DNA of 64,000 nucleotides from Ketobacter alkanivorans (GCF_002863865.1 NZ_CP022684.1:798931-862930), one strand, 5' to 3'; positions 55,641 through 64,000 are shown, numbered from the stretch's first letter. The notes: a model not told the origin generated them from the letters alone. Numbers and translations: made by a program.

Positions 55641-55675
55641 AAAAAACCAAGCACGCTCACCTACTGAGCCGCTTG
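55641..55675 (-). terminator. Terminator-type hairpin in the infC leader (candidate attenuator)
   Basis: On the minus strand: CAAGC, GCTCA, loop GTAGG, TGAGC, GCTTG, then GG and a TTTTTTT run. Stem arms are 55675-55671 with 55652-55648 and 55669-55665 with 55659-55655. It ends about 12 bases before the infC ribosome-binding site, leaving no room for a promoter behind it, so it must be read through for infC to be expressed. Confidence 0.8.
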
Positions 55676-55725
55676 ATTCCGTTTCAATTCACTATTTTGG
55701 ATCCCGCAGGATTCCTGCCCTTGAG

Positions 55726-55754
55726 ATTCTATGACTGCTTTGGGAAATTCTCAA
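55726..55754 (-). promoter_or_regulatory. Probable infC operon promoter
   Basis: On the minus strand: -35 TTGAGA (55754-55749), 17-base spacer, -10 TAGAAT (55731-55726). This predicts a leader RNA of about 105 bases carrying the small stem GCAGG/CCTGC (about 55709-55721) and the terminator hairpin. Distance from tRNA-Val is about 40 bases. Confidence 0.6.
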
Positions 55755-55793
55755 GCTACAGAACCACTTAGATTGAAAATACTAAGTGAAAAA

Positions 55794-55870
55794 TGGTAGG
55801 CACGATCGGATTCGAACCAACGACCCCCACCATGTCAAGGTGGTGCTCTAACCAACTGAGCTACGTGCCT
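55794..55870 (-). tRNA. tRNA-Val (anticodon GAC)
   Basis: 77 bases with encoded CCA. On the minus strand it begins AGGCACGTAGCTCAGTTGG, the anticodon loop is TTGACAT, and the T arm is GTTGGTTCGAATCCGAT. Acceptor AGGCACG pairs with CGTGCCT; the A at position 1 is as in Pseudomonas tRNA-Val(GAC). A small stem (CACTTAG/CTAAGTG at 55788-55765) follows its 3' end. Confidence 0.96.
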
Positions 55871-55888
55871 GCTACATTCAGGCGCGCA

Positions 55889-55917
55889 AAAATAACACCG
55901 CGCACCTGTAAGTGCAA
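55889..55917 (-). promoter_or_regulatory. Promoter of tRNA-Val(GAC)
   Basis: On the minus strand: -35 TTGCAC (55917-55912), 17-base spacer, -10 TATTTT (55894-55889), GC-rich discriminator GCGCGCC. Transcription from here could also reach infC. The promoter sits between the epimerase stop (55934) and the tRNA. Confidence 0.78.
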
Positions 55918-55933
55918 GTAATGATTTCAAAAA

Positions 55934-56941
55934 TCAGACTTGGTAGAAGTCTCGATACCACTCAACAAAGCGCTCAATTCCAGTTTCTACCGGCGTCGAT
56001 GGGCGATAATCCACATCAGCAGCAAGGGCATCTACATCGGCATAGGTATCAGGCACATCACCGGGCTGAATCGGCAGCAGGTTCTTCTCCGCCTTTTTAC
56101 CTAAACAGTCTTCCAGCACCTCAATGTAGCGCAACAGCTCAACCGGGCTGTTACTGCCTATATTGTATAGTCGGTAAGGCGCCTTGCTGGTGGCTGAATC
56201 CGGGGTATCACCTGTCCATTCCGGGTTCGGCTGAGCGACATGGTCCAGAGTACGAATAACACCCTCTACGATATCGTCAATATAGGTGAAATCCCGGCGA
56301 TGGTTGCCGTAATTAAAAACATCAATTGGCTTGCCTTCCAAAATGGCTTTGGTAAACATAAACAGCGCCATATCCGGACGCCCCCAAGGGCCGTACACCG
56401 TAAAGAATCGCAGCCCGGTGGTGGGAATATTGTAAAGATGACTGTAGGTATGGGCCATCAGCTCATTGGCTTTTTTACTGGCAGCATACAGAGACACGGG
56501 GTGATCCACGTTATCGTGAACAGAAAACGGCATACTGGTGTTGGCACCGTAAACGGAGCTGCTGGACGCATACACAAGATGCTCTACCCCATGATGGCGG
56601 CAACCTTCCAAAATATTGATGAACCCCATGATATTGGAGTCAACATAGGCGTGGGGGTTCACCAGGGAGTAGCGGACACCCGCTTGCGCCGCCATATTAA
56701 CCACCCGCTGGGGCTGCTCTTTTTTGAATAGCGCCTCGAGTGTTGGGCGATCTTCCAGCGCGGCTTTGACGAAAGTGAAGCCTGCACGATCTTGTAGACG
56801 TGACAGACGAGCCTCTTTCAAGGCGACATCATAGTAGTCGTTCATGTTGTCGAGGCCGATGACTTCGTCACCTCGATCAAGCAGTTGCTGACTTAGCGCA
56901 GCCCCAATAAACCCTGCTGCGCCGGTTACCAATACCTTCAT
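55934..56941 (-). CDS. NAD-dependent epimerase, UDP-glucuronate 4-epimerase-like
   Basis: 335 residues of the extended SDR family. GAAGFIG (7-13) binds NAD; SSSVYG then YAASK gives the catalytic Ser, Tyr and Lys. [18 protein letters not shown] and [20 protein letters not shown] are characteristic of the UDP-glucuronate 4-epimerase group (LspL/Cap type) rather than GalE. It supplies UDP-galacturonate for surface polysaccharide. It is the third gene of an operon with manC and uvrB, 14 bases after uvrB. Confidence 0.9.
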   Translation of the reverse strand: MKVLVTGAAGFIGAALSQQLLDRGDEVIGLDNMNDYYDVALKEARLSRLQDRAGFTFVKAALEDRPTLEALFKKEQPQRVVNMAAQAGVRYSLVNPHAYVDSNIMGFINILEGCRHHGVEHLVYASSSSVYGANTSMPFSVHDNVDHPVSLYAASKKANELMAHTYSHLYNIPTTGLRFFTVYGPWGRPDMALFMFTKAILEGKPIDVFNYGNHRRDFTYIDDIVEGVIRTLDHVAQPNPEWTGDTPDSATSKAPYRLYNIGSNSPVELLRYIEVLEDCLGKKAEKNLLPIQPGDVPDTYADVDALAADVDYRPSTPVETGIERFVEWYRDFYQV

Positions 56942-56955
56942 ACTGTTTCGAACCC

Positions 56956-58968
56956 CTAACTGATGAACGCCTGACTCTTGATCTCTTGCACTTCGTCTCT
57001 GAGGCGGGCAGCCTCTTCAAATTTGAGATTTTTTGCCGCTTCGAACATTTGTTGTTCCAAATCTTTTATCAGCGCGGCTACCTGTCGAGGCTGCATAGTG
57101 GCCAAATCTCGACCAGTATCGGATTTCTTATCCGCAACCTTACGGCCAGCCTTACGCAGACTACCGGGAGCCCTGGCCCCTTCCATGATGTCTTCAACGG
57201 ACTTTTTGATGCCGATGGGCGTTATGCCATTGGCTTCATTGAAGGCAACCTGTTTAGCTCTGCGGCGGGCGGTTTCGTCGATGGCGCGCTGCATGGAGTT
57301 CGTTATTTTATCCCCATACAGGATGGCTTTGCCATTCAGATTACGGGCTGCTCGCCCAATGGTCTGTATCAGGGAGCGTTCTGAGCGCAGAAATCCTTCT
57401 TTATCCGCATCGAGAATGGTGACCAAAGACACCTCTGGCATATCCAGCCCCTCACGCAGCAAGTTGATGCCCACAAGCACATCGAACTCCCCCAACCGCA
57501 GATCGCGAATGATCTCCACCCGCTCTACGGTGTCAATATCGGAATGCAAATAGCGGACTCGCACCCCATGCTCCATAAGATAGTCGGTCAGATCCTCCGC
57601 CATACGCTTGGTTAGGGTTGTAACCAGCACACGCTCTTGCTTGGCTACTGTGGCGTGTATCTGAGACAACAGGTCTTCCACCTGAGTCAGCGCAGGCCGC
57701 ACTTCGATTTCAGGATCCACCAACCCGGTGGGCCGCACGATCTGTTCAACAATAGCTTGCTGATGCTCCGCCTCGTAATTGCCTGGGGTGGCGGACACAA
57801 AAATAGTCTGAGGGCACAAGGCCTCCCATTCTTCAAATTTCAGTGGGCGATTATCCAAAGCAGAAGGCAGTCGAAAACCATATTGAACCAGCGTTTCCTT
57901 GCGTGATCGGTCACCACGATACATTCCGCCTACCTGAGGGACGGTTACGTGTGACTCGTCAATCACCACCAGAGCGTTGTCTGGCAGGTATTCGAACAGG
58001 GTTGGCGGTGGCTCGCCAGGTGCCCGGCCAGAAAGATAGCGGGAATAGTTTTCGATGCCGGTGCAGTATCCAAGCTCTTGCATCATTTCGATATCAAAGC
58101 GAGTGCGCTCACTCAAACGTTGATGCTCCAGCAATTTGCCTTCATTGGAATAGAACTCGAGCCTATCGTGTAACTCAAGCTTGATGTTCTCAATGGCACC
58201 AACCACCGTTTCACGGGGCGTCACGTAGTGTGATTTCGGGTAGATCGTGTATCGGGGGATCTTCTGCAACACCTCTCCGGTCAGCGGATCGAACAGGGAC
58301 AGGTTTTCCACTTCATCGTCGAACAACTCAATACGCAGTGCCTCTCGCTCCGATTCTGCGGGAAACACGTCAATAACCTCACCTCGCACACGATAGGTGG
58401 CGCGGTTGAATTCGAGGTCGTTGCGGGTGTACTGAAGTTCGGCCAGGCGACGCACAATCTTACGTTGATCAATCTGCTCACCACGATCCAGATGCAGCAC
58501 CATATTAAGGTAACTACCAGGATCGCCCAAACCATAGATAGCGGACACGGTGGCCACTATCAGGACGTCTTCCCGCTCCAACAAAGCCTTGGTGGCAGAC
58601 AGCCGCATCTGCTCGATATGCTCATTAATGGAGGAATCTTTGTCGATAAAGGTGTCGGATGCGGGTACGTAGGCTTCGGGCTGGTAATAATCGTAATAGG
58701 AAACAAAATACTCCACCGCATTATCAGGAAAGAAGTCTTTAAACTCTCCATACAGCTGTGCGGCCAGGGTTTTATTGTGAGCCATCACCAGTGTGGGGCG
58801 CTGAACCTGCTCCACCACATTGGCAACCGTAAAGGTTTTGCCGGAGCCGGTCACCCCCAGCAATGTCTGATGGGAAAGGCCGTCATTCAGGCCTTCCACC
58901 AACTGAGCAATGGCAGCGGGCTGGTCACCCGCTGGCTTATACTTGGAGTGAACCTTGAACTTTTTCAC
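56956..58968 (-). CDS. uvrB: Excinuclease ABC subunit B
   Basis: 670 residues, standard. Starts at a GTG (58968) two bases after the manC stop. Walker A GVTGSGKT is at about 39-46, helicase motif [11 protein letters not shown], the beta-hairpin region [18 protein letters not shown], motif [11 protein letters not shown], and a C-terminal UVR domain ([20 protein letters not shown]) that contacts UvrC. Nucleotide excision repair. No LexA-type box was found close to it or before manC, so SOS control is not evident. Its place between sugar-nucleotide genes is unusual. Confidence 0.98.
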   Translation of the reverse strand: MKKFKVHSKYKPAGDQPAAIAQLVEGLNDGLSHQTLLGVTGSGKTFTVANVVEQVQRPTLVMAHNKTLAAQLYGEFKDFFPDNAVEYFVSYYDYYQPEAYVPASDTFIDKDSSINEHIEQMRLSATKALLEREDVLIVATVSAIYGLGDPGSYLNMVLHLDRGEQIDQRKIVRRLAELQYTRNDLEFNRATYRVRGEVIDVFPAESEREALRIELFDDEVENLSLFDPLTGEVLQKIPRYTIYPKSHYVTPRETVVGAIENIKLELHDRLEFYSNEGKLLEHQRLSERTRFDIEMMQELGYCTGIENYSRYLSGRAPGEPPPTLFEYLPDNALVVIDESHVTVPQVGGMYRGDRSRKETLVQYGFRLPSALDNRPLKFEEWEALCPQTIFVSATPGNYEAEHQQAIVEQIVRPTGLVDPEIEVRPALTQVEDLLSQIHATVAKQERVLVTTLTKRMAEDLTDYLMEHGVRVRYLHSDIDTVERVEIIRDLRLGEFDVLVGINLLREGLDMPEVSLVTILDADKEGFLRSERSLIQTIGRAARNLNGKAILYGDKITNSMQRAIDETARRRAKQVAFNEANGITPIGIKKSVEDIMEGARAPGSLRKAGRKVADKKSDTGRDLATMQPRQVAALIKDLEQQMFEAAKNLKFEEAARLRDEVQEIKSQAFIS

Positions 58969-58970
58969 TA

Positions 58971-60386
58971 CTAGTCTTTCGTTCCACGACCGTACTGGTC
59001 ATCGAGACGAATGATGTCGTCTTCCCCCAGATAGGAACCCGTCTGGATTTCGATAATTTCCAACGGAATTTTTCCGGGGTTTTCCAGATAATGAACCTCA
59101 CCCAAGGGAATATAAACCGATTGGTTCTCTGCCAGCAAAATGCTGTCTTCTCCCCTGCGGACACGGGCGGTACCTTGCACCACGACCCAATGCTCGGCAC
59201 GATGATGATGCAGCTGAGTGGACAGCTTAGCACCCGGCTTCACCGTAATACGTTTTACTTGATAACGATCGCCAGCATCCACCGAGTCAAAACGACCCCA
59301 AGGTCGATGTACCTCGCGATGGAACTCATGTTCTGAGCGACCGCTGGCTTCAATTAACTTCACGATGTCTTTTACTTTTTGAACCTGGTTGATATCGGCC
59401 ACCAGAACGGCGTCTGCAGTTTCCACCACAACCAAATCCTTAACGCCCAGACAAGTGACGAGTTTGCCGCTGGCATGCACCATGGTGTTGTGGGTATCCT
59501 GGGTGATCACATCACCCACCAAAACATTGCCCTGCTCGTCTTTGTCCTGCACTTCCCACAGAGATTGCCATGAACCCACGTCAGACCAACCGGAATCCAG
59601 AGGGATCACCACGGCTTTGTCGGTTTTCTCCATTACGGCATAATCGATTGAATCTTCCGGGCACGATTCAAATGCCTCGACACCAACACGAATAAAATCC
59701 AAGTCTTCATTGCGAGCATCCCAGGAAGCTTTTGCCGCATCATAAATAGCAGGGTTCAACCGCTTCAGTTCTGACAGATAAACATCCGCCCGAAACGCAA
59801 ACATGCCGCTATTCCAGTAATAATCCCCGGCTTCCAAATACTGCTGCGCCAACTCCAGGTTTGGCTTTTCAACAAAGGCCTCTATTGGCTGGCTGGCACC
59901 CTCACCCGATCCTGAGGCTTTAATGTAGCCATAACCAGTCTCGGGCTTGGTAGGAACCACGCCAAAAGTAACCAAGTTACCCGCCATTGCAGACTGGTTG
60001 GCCTGCTCCAAAACCTGGAGGAAGGCTTCGTTATTTTCGATATGATGATCGGAAGGGAGAACCAGCAGGACGGATTCCGCATTTCGCTCCAACGCCGCAA
60101 AACTGGCCAGAGCGATGGCTGGCGCAGTGTTACGCCGGGCAGGCTCTAACACGATCTCAGCACCACTCAGGTTCAATGCCTGCACCTGATCGGCCAGCAG
60201 AAAACGCTGATCATTGGCGGTAACAAATACCGGCGGCTCATCAGCGACACTGCCTTTCAATCTCAGCACGGTGTCTTGAACTAACGAATATCCTGAACAC
60301 AGCGGCAGGAATTGCTTGGGGTATGCAGAACGGGACAATGGCCACAATCGGGAGCCGCTGCCGCCAGACAAAATCACAGGAATCAT
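58971..60386 (-). CDS. manC: Mannose-1-phosphate guanylyltransferase / mannose-6-phosphate isomerase
   Basis: 471 residues, bifunctional ManC/AlgA/WbpW type. The N-terminal nucleotidyltransferase (about 1-340) has the signature [13 protein letters not shown] at 8-20, [11 protein letters not shown] and AFVEKPN. The C-terminal cupin domain (about 350-470) with [20 protein letters not shown] and [13 protein letters not shown] carries the isomerase activity with His metal ligands. Makes GDP-mannose for surface polysaccharide. First gene of manC-uvrB-epimerase; a -10-like TATAGT lies upstream near 60425. Confidence 0.95.
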   Translation of the reverse strand: MIPVILSGGSGSRLWPLSRSAYPKQFLPLCSGYSLVQDTVLRLKGSVADEPPVFVTANDQRFLLADQVQALNLSGAEIVLEPARRNTAPAIALASFAALERNAESVLLVLPSDHHIENNEAFLQVLEQANQSAMAGNLVTFGVVPTKPETGYGYIKASGSGEGASQPIEAFVEKPNLELAQQYLEAGDYYWNSGMFAFRADVYLSELKRLNPAIYDAAKASWDARNEDLDFIRVGVEAFESCPEDSIDYAVMEKTDKAVVIPLDSGWSDVGSWQSLWEVQDKDEQGNVLVGDVITQDTHNTMVHASGKLVTCLGVKDLVVVETADAVLVADINQVQKVKDIVKLIEASGRSEHEFHREVHRPWGRFDSVDAGDRYQVKRITVKPGAKLSTQLHHHRAEHWVVVQGTARVRRGEDSILLAENQSVYIPLGEVHYLENPGKIPLEIIEIQTGSYLGEDDIIRLDDQYGRGTKD

Positions 60387-60455
60387 GGGGTTACAAATCC
60401 TTCTTCAACAGCCAAAACAGGCCGACTATACCACAATTATGCGCTTTAAAAGCGA

Positions 60456-60483
60456 AAGCCCGTGAACCTGGTTCTACGGGCTT
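60456..60483. terminator. Hairpin after the aminotransferase gene
   Basis: AAGCCCGT, inner GAAC, loop CTG, GTTC, T, ACGGGCTT. Strong stem lying 28 bases after the aminotransferase stop on the minus strand; the following T content is modest (TTCGCTTTTAAA), so efficiency is uncertain. Confidence 0.7.
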
Positions 60484-60510
60484 ACACAGACAACAAAACG
60501 GGCACGGATA

Positions 60511-61788
60511 TTATGAGTTCAATTTCTGCCGAACCGATGCCAATTTTACGCACAGTACGAATACTTCCATGGTTTTATTAATATCCGCCAGGGAGGGGAA
60601 ACTCGGTGCCAAACGGATATTTTTATCTTCAGGATCTTTACCGTAAGGGTAAGTCGCCCCTGCAGGCGTCAGCTTGACCCCAGCCTCGGCGGCTAGCCTT
60701 ACTATTTCCCGCGCCAAGCCCGGCCGTGCATCAAATGACACGAAATAACCACCTTCGGGCACGGTCCAGCACCCTAAATCCGATTCAGCAAAGCCGGCAT
60801 CCAGGTGTTCCAGCACCGCGTCAAAGCGCGGACGAAGCAGTTCAGCGTGCTTGTTCATATGAGCCATAAGCCCGCTGTAATCACCAAAAAACTTTACGTG
60901 GCGCAGCTGATTCACCTTATCAGGGCCTATGGTGCACATTCCCAGATGCTTCTTAAAGTGCTTGAGGTTTTCCTCGGATGCCCCCATAAACGCAAGCCCG
61001 GCACCGGCAAAGGTTACTTTGGAGGTGGAGCCAAAAATCAGCACCGAATCCTCGGTGCCATGCTGGCGTGCCACATCCATCAGATTGGCCAGCACAGGCG
61101 CATCATCATGCAGCGCATGGATGGCATACGCGTTATCCCACATCACACGGAAGTTAGCACCGGCAATACGGCCCAACTGTGCAATCCGATCCACCACCTC
61201 ATCGCTATAGACAATGCCTGAGGGATTGGAAAAACGCGGCACACACCAGATGCCTTTGATACAGGGATCGGATTTAACCAGTGCCTCCACTTCATCCATT
61301 ACCGGGCCATTTTCGTCCATGGCAACTGGAATCATTTTGATCCCCAGTTCTTCACATATGCCGAAGTGACGATCGTAACCGGGCACCGGGCACAGAAACT
61401 TAATTTCGCCCTCAGCCGACCAGGCAGAACCTGGCCCACGCGCTCCAAACAGGTGCGTAAAAACAACACTTTGAAACATTAAGGTAAGGCTGGCATTACC
61501 GCCAATCAGTGTCTCGGAGGGTTTCACCCCCAACACCTGAGAAAATAGGGCTTTAGCCTCTGCAAGACCATCCAGACCGCCGTAATTTCTGCAATCATCG
61601 CCGCCTTCTGCCTTGTAGGAGCCCGCTAAAATACCATCGAGACCATTAGATAGATCCAGCTGAGATCCACTGGGTTTACCACGGGTTAAATCCAAATTGA
61701 GTTTGGCTGCCAATATATCGGAATACTGACTTTCCAAATCAACTAACTGTGCTTTTAATTCCTGAGCAGACGCTTGGTCAACGTACAA
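60511..61788 (-). CDS. Class I/II aminotransferase, Asp-type (PF12897-like), TTG start
   Basis: 425 residues from a TTG at 61788-61786, which has AGGGGG six bases upstream. The open frame reaches 61911, but those 41 residues lack family character and span the promoter. The product begins MYVDQASAQELKAQL. Family blocks are RNYGGLDGLAEAKALFSQVL, CVPRFSNPSGIVYSDEVV, WDNAYAIHAL and FGSTSKVTFAGAG, whose Lys binds PLP. It resembles the Corynebacterium-type aspartate aminotransferase, a distinct branch often next to uvrB in Pseudomonas. Likely aspartate/2-oxoglutarate transamination. Confidence 0.9.
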   Translation of the reverse strand: MYVDQASAQELKAQLVDLESQYSDILAAKLNLDLTRGKPSGSQLDLSNGLDGILAGSYKAEGGDDCRNYGGLDGLAEAKALFSQVLGVKPSETLIGGNASLTLMFQSVVFTHLFGARGPGSAWSAEGEIKFLCPVPGYDRHFGICEELGIKMIPVAMDENGPVMDEVEALVKSDPCIKGIWCVPRFSNPSGIVYSDEVVDRIAQLGRIAGANFRVMWDNAYAIHALHDDAPVLANLMDVARQHGTEDSVLIFGSTSKVTFAGAGLAFMGASEENLKHFKKHLGMCTIGPDKVNQLRHVKFFGDYSGLMAHMNKHAELLRPRFDAVLEHLDAGFAESDLGCWTVPEGGYFVSFDARPGLAREIVRLAAEAGVKLTPAGATYPYGKDPEDKNIRLAPSFPSLADINKTMEVFVLCVKLASVRQKLNS

Positions 61789-61833
61789 GGTATACCCCCT
61801 TGAAATACAGATGTGTGACGCTACGAAAACGAC

Positions 61834-61861
61834 ACTATAGTGCGTTGCAATTCTAATGCAA
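61834..61861 (-). promoter_or_regulatory. Probable aminotransferase promoter
   Basis: On the minus strand: -35 TTGCAT (61861-61856), 16-base spacer, -10 TATAGT (61839-61834). The -10 lies within the 10-base palindrome CACTATAGTG (61833-61842), which may be chance. The predicted RNA start agrees with the TTG start and excludes the longer frame. Confidence 0.65.
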
Positions 61862-61985
61862 TAGACGGGGCAGGACTCCGAATCAAAAAGTAGCCCGAAA
61901 AAAACCGGCACCCGCCTGATCCATCAAGCCCTTTGACGTCCCTGAAAAATCTCTAACTACCTGATAAAAAAATGGAAAAAATTGG

Positions 61986-62014
61986 TTGACCGAACAGGGG
62001 TGTGCCCTTAATAT
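61986..62014 (+). promoter_or_regulatory. Promoter of tRNA-Asn
   Basis: -35 TTGACC (61986-61991), 17-base spacer, -10 TAATAT (62009-62014), GC-containing discriminator ACGCGTCC, then the tRNA 20 bases on. Confidence 0.87.
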
Positions 62015-62033
62015 ACGCGTCCTCAAGAGCTGA

Positions 62034-62109
62034 TCCACAGTAGCTCAGTTGGTAGAGCAAGCGGCTGTTAACCGCTGGGTCGCAGGTTCGAGCCCTGCCT
62101 GTGGAGCCA
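62034..62109 (+). tRNA. tRNA-Asn (anticodon GTT)
   Basis: 76 bases with encoded CCA. Begins TCCACAGTAGCTCAGTTGG, anticodon loop CTGTTAA, T arm GCAGGTTCGAGCCCTGC; acceptor TCCACAG pairs with CTGTGGA. Single-gene unit with its own promoter and terminator. Confidence 0.97.
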
Positions 62110-62114
62110 ATATT

Positions 62115-62145
62115 AAAAAGGAAGCCAGCTGGCTTCCTTTTTTTT
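62115..62145. terminator. Bidirectional terminator after tRNA-Asn
   Basis: AAAAAGGAAGCCAG / CTGGCTTCCTTTTT perfect inverted repeat, then more T; six bases after the tRNA CCA. Also suits the minus-strand RfaH-like gene. Confidence 0.92.
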
Positions 62146-62204
62146 GCCTGCAATTTCCCGCAATATTGTGTTTTGATACGCTGCCACAACCCGGACAGCA
62201 CATA

Positions 62205-62666
62205 TCAGACTGCCCTTAACAAGCCCTCATCAATCGCCACCATCTGCTTCCTGCCCAGTATCGTGAGCAGCACCATGGCACGCTCTTCGCCTTTAGCGCA
62301 AAGATACACCGCCTCGATTCCTTTGAAAGGCCCATCCTTGATAACCACCTCCTGATCAGCCTTAAACAAAGGCATATTACGAAAGCCGTTCTCTTTGAAC
62401 CTGAGATACTCGATGAATTTGTCGTCAACCTGCGCCCACCAGTCGCCAAACTTGAGCATCTTCTGCACCCCTCGGGTGCTCTTGATCGCTACAAAATGAG
62501 TCGCCAGACAGGAGAGATTAATAAACATGTAGCCGGTGAACAGCGCTTCGCGCTTGCCCTTCTTATCGATCAGCCAAGGGCAATAAACGTCAAGATCCTG
62601 ATTTTCGAGATGGGTAACTGCGCGCCCTTCTTGTCGGGCTTTAGTTTTTATGACATACCAGGACAT
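62205..62666 (-). CDS. rfaH: NusG-paralogue antiterminator, RfaH-like
   Basis: 153 residues. NGN domain at about 1-100 (SWYVIKTKARQEGRAVTHLE, then FTGYMFINLSCLATHFVAIK and STRGVQKMLKFGDWWAQVDD) and a KOW-containing C-terminal domain (VVIKDGPFKGIEAVYLCAKG). The length and single NGN-KOW layout match RfaH, which is recruited at ops elements to promote long polysaccharide or secretion operons, rather than essential NusG (about 178 residues, usually beside secE). No ops-like GGCGGTAGC element was found nearby. It may serve a surface polysaccharide locus, in line with manC and the epimerase. Confidence 0.85.
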   Translation of the reverse strand: MSWYVIKTKARQEGRAVTHLENQDLDVYCPWLIDKKGKREALFTGYMFINLSCLATHFVAIKSTRGVQKMLKFGDWWAQVDDKFIEYLRFKENGFRNMPLFKADQEVVIKDGPFKGIEAVYLCAKGEERAMVLLTILGRKQMVAIDEGLLRAV

Positions 62667-62830
62667 CGATCCTTCCCCTGAATAAACGGCTTCCTTTCGC
62701 CTTTATTAGCTATTGAAAATTAAGCATTTTTATTGGCGGCGTATAAGCTTACAGTATTGTACTTTAGATGGGATGCCTCAACCCTTTTTTACCAAACTAG
62801 AACAGTTTTTAACCCAAACAGGATGACCAC

Positions 62831-63328
62831 ATGAATACCAGCCGCCCCCCGAAAACGGTTTCTGCCTCTTCTGTGCAGAACCATGTATACAAAGTATTCC
62901 CCAACGATCTGAACGCGCACTATACGGTGTTCGGTGGCCTGGTTATGTCGTTATGTGACCGTGTAGCACTGGTGGTATCCGAGCGCCACAGCGGAAAAAT
63001 CTGCGTAACAGCCTCCGTTGATTCATTTCACTTTGTGGCGCCGGCCAAAGACGGAGACACCCTTTTGATCAGCGCCGCAGTTAACAGAACCTGGTCAAGC
63101 TCTATGGAGATCGGCGTGCGCGTGGATGCGGAGAATTCATTTTCGGGGGAAAGCAAGCACATTGTATCGGCCTATTTCACGTTCGTGGCACTGGATGAAG
63201 ATAACAGACCCTGTGAGGTGCCAGACATACAGCCCATGTCGGAAGATGAAATCAGACGTTACAACGGGGCCCAGGTAAGACGGGATGCCCGCCTTAGAAC
63301 CCGGGAAAGCTTAAAGAGCATGAAATAA
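62831..63328 (+). CDS. Hotdog-fold acyl-CoA thioesterase
   Basis: 165 residues. Single hotdog domain: NDLNAHYTVFGGLVMSLCDR then ASVDSFHFVAPAKDGDTLLI and VSAYFTFVALDEDNRPCEVP, the YciA/BACH-type pattern with the catalytic Asn/Asp near NAH and GG. Hydrolyses acyl-CoA to free acid and CoA in the cytoplasm. Convergent with mlaC with no gap; the two stop codons abut. ACAGGATGACCAC before the ATG gives a weak ribosome-binding site. Confidence 0.9.
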   Translation: MNTSRPPKTVSASSVQNHVYKVFPNDLNAHYTVFGGLVMSLCDRVALVVSERHSGKICVTASVDSFHFVAPAKDGDTLLISAAVNRTWSSSMEIGVRVDAENSFSGESKHIVSAYFTFVALDEDNRPCEVPDIQPMSEDEIRRYNGAQVRRDARLRTRESLKSMK

Positions 63329-63976
63329 TTATTGAACCGTGGACTCCGAGCCCTGAGTGGCCGTTTCAGAATTCTGCAGCTGCGCGATCATGTACTCAAT
63401 GCCGTTATTTTTGAAATCCTCGGCACTGGCAGTTTTGAAGCTCTGCAGCACGCTCACGCCCTCAACGACGATGTCGTAAACCTGCCAGTTACTGGCATTG
63501 CGACCCACAAACAATTTATAGCTGATATTGTATTTGGTACCGGTCTTAACCTCGGTAACAACGCTATTGACCGCAGCCTGATCGCCCTTGTCATTCTGGC
63601 GTGCGCCAGTGACTTCCAGATCGTATTTTTTCGATGGATCATACTGGCTCACCAACGATAGGGATACACGCTGACGAAAGGCTTGGGTATAACGAACACG
63701 CTGATCTGGGGTAATCTTGCGCCAGTTCTTACCCAGAATCTGCTTGGCCATGGTTTCGAAGCTGACATAGGGTGCAAGCACCTCATCGCCAATTGTGATC
63801 AGGTGTGTTTTATCCGCTGCGATTTTATCCTGATCAGCTTGTAATCGCTCATTAACCGCTTCAAACAGGGAGGTGATCAACTTGTCTGGCTCAGCTTTAC
63901 TCTCAGCCATAGCGGACGGCACCATCGAACCCATTGCCAACACCAGGAACAGGGCAAACTGAATTGTCATCGCCAT
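63329..63976 (-). CDS. mlaC: MlaC/Ttg2D phospholipid-binding periplasmic protein; start near window edge
   Basis: 215 residues from the ATG at 63976. A GTG at 63997 would add seven, and the frame stays open at the edge, so the start is not final. Signal peptide MTIQFALFLVLAMGSMVPSA follows the start, with cleavage after SAMA. Mature part has LITSLFEAVNERLQADQDKI, LAPYVSFETMAKQILGKNWR and NWQVYDIVVEGVSVLQSFKT, the MlaC (Tol_Tol_Ttg2) signature. MlaC ferries phospholipids across the periplasm between MlaA-OmpC and the MlaFEDB transporter. The rest of mlaFEDCB is presumably just outside the window. Confidence 0.92.
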   Translation of the reverse strand: MAMTIQFALFLVLAMGSMVPSAMAESKAEPDKLITSLFEAVNERLQADQDKIAADKTHLITIGDEVLAPYVSFETMAKQILGKNWRKITPDQRVRYTQAFRQRVSLSLVSQYDPSKKYDLEVTGARQNDKGDQAAVNSVVTEVKTGTKYNISYKLFVGRNASNWQVYDIVVEGVSVLQSFKTASAEDFKNNGIEYMIAQLQNSETATQGSESTVQ

Positions 63977-64000
63977 AGGTTTACGCACTGTATACACAAT

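Noticed and set aside
60387..60510. LexA box upstream of manC-uvrB
   Set aside because: CTGT and ACAG fragments occur near 60406-60421 but not with CTGT-N8-ACAG spacing and orientation.
61833..61842. CACTATAGTG palindrome as an operator
   Set aside because: It is only 10 bases and coincides with the -10 hexamer; likely chance.
62034..62109. tRNA-Asn as an integration site
   Set aside because: No duplicated tRNA 3' end or integrase nearby; the tRNA has an intact promoter and terminator.

Overview
This is ordinary-looking chromosome from a gammaproteobacterium, most like Pseudomonadales/Oceanospirillales relatives (Pseudomonas, Alcanivorax or Ketobacter type). That placement is inferred from gene content and remembered gene order, not from a search. 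Supporting blocks are the infC-rpmI-rplT-pheS-pheT-ihfA-merR-tRNA-Pro run, the pepN/yeaC/nadK neighbourhood, an AraC regulator beside tRNA-Asp and tRNA-Val, uvrB next to an aspartate aminotransferase, a 180-kDa-type NAD-glutamate dehydrogenase and a complete atu block. I see no insertion sequence, prophage, integrase, CRISPR array or rRNA gene.

Layout. 1-3104: N-terminal two thirds of NAD-glutamate dehydrogenase (minus strand, runs off the edge). 3425-10430: six-gene Bat/MoxR operon, ending in a terminator shared with the opposing genes. 10604-15500: envelope cassette of an RND/MMPL exporter, a seven-repeat YCF48-like propeller and a DUF1329 protein. 15784-25516: pepN, two small conserved unknowns, a degenerate EAL protein, a metallophosphatase, nadK, a PLP desulfhydrase/deaminase-like enzyme and an unknown coiled-coil protein. 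25765-27629: AraC regulator, a 26-residue very acidic microORF not previously delimited, a tRNA-Val/tRNA-Asp operon and a 64-residue unknown. 27713-37805: a TetR gene, then an atuR-like TetR divergent from atuABCDEF (acyclic terpenoid or methyl-branched acyl-CoA breakdown) with a palindrome over the promoter. 38102-49971: lipid and detoxification genes, namely acyl-CoA synthetase, orphan Xre-like protein, nitronate monooxygenase, unknown protein, family VIII-type esterase, internally duplicated phasin-like protein, acyl-CoA desaturase, thiolase, lipocalin, and a TetR/GST pair with a long palindromic operator. 50043-55870: the translation/IHF block. 55934-61788: an epimerase-uvrB-manC operon and an aminotransferase. 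62034-64000: tRNA-Asn, RfaH-like antiterminator, hotdog thioesterase and MlaC.

Themes. The window is rich in acyl-CoA and envelope-lipid functions (atu cluster, acyl-CoA synthetase, desaturase, thiolase, thioesterase, phasin-like protein, lipocalin, MlaC, MMPL exporter), which fits a lipid- or hydrocarbon-using marine bacterium. Several starts were moved from the longest frame on ribosome-binding-site evidence. The clearest are infC (ATT start), the aminotransferase (TTG start), uvrB (GTG start) and the thiolase, pepN, rpmI, batA, TetR and acyl-CoA synthetase starts.

Most worth a second look: (1) the 26-residue acidic microORF whose stop codon lies inside its own terminator; (2) the infC leader, which has a promoter, a terminator-type hairpin and an ATT start, where thrS would be expected; (3) uvrB between two sugar-nucleotide genes; (4) the two regulator palindromes at 29440-29457 and 48567-48601; (5) the 58-residue tandem duplication in the phasin-like protein.
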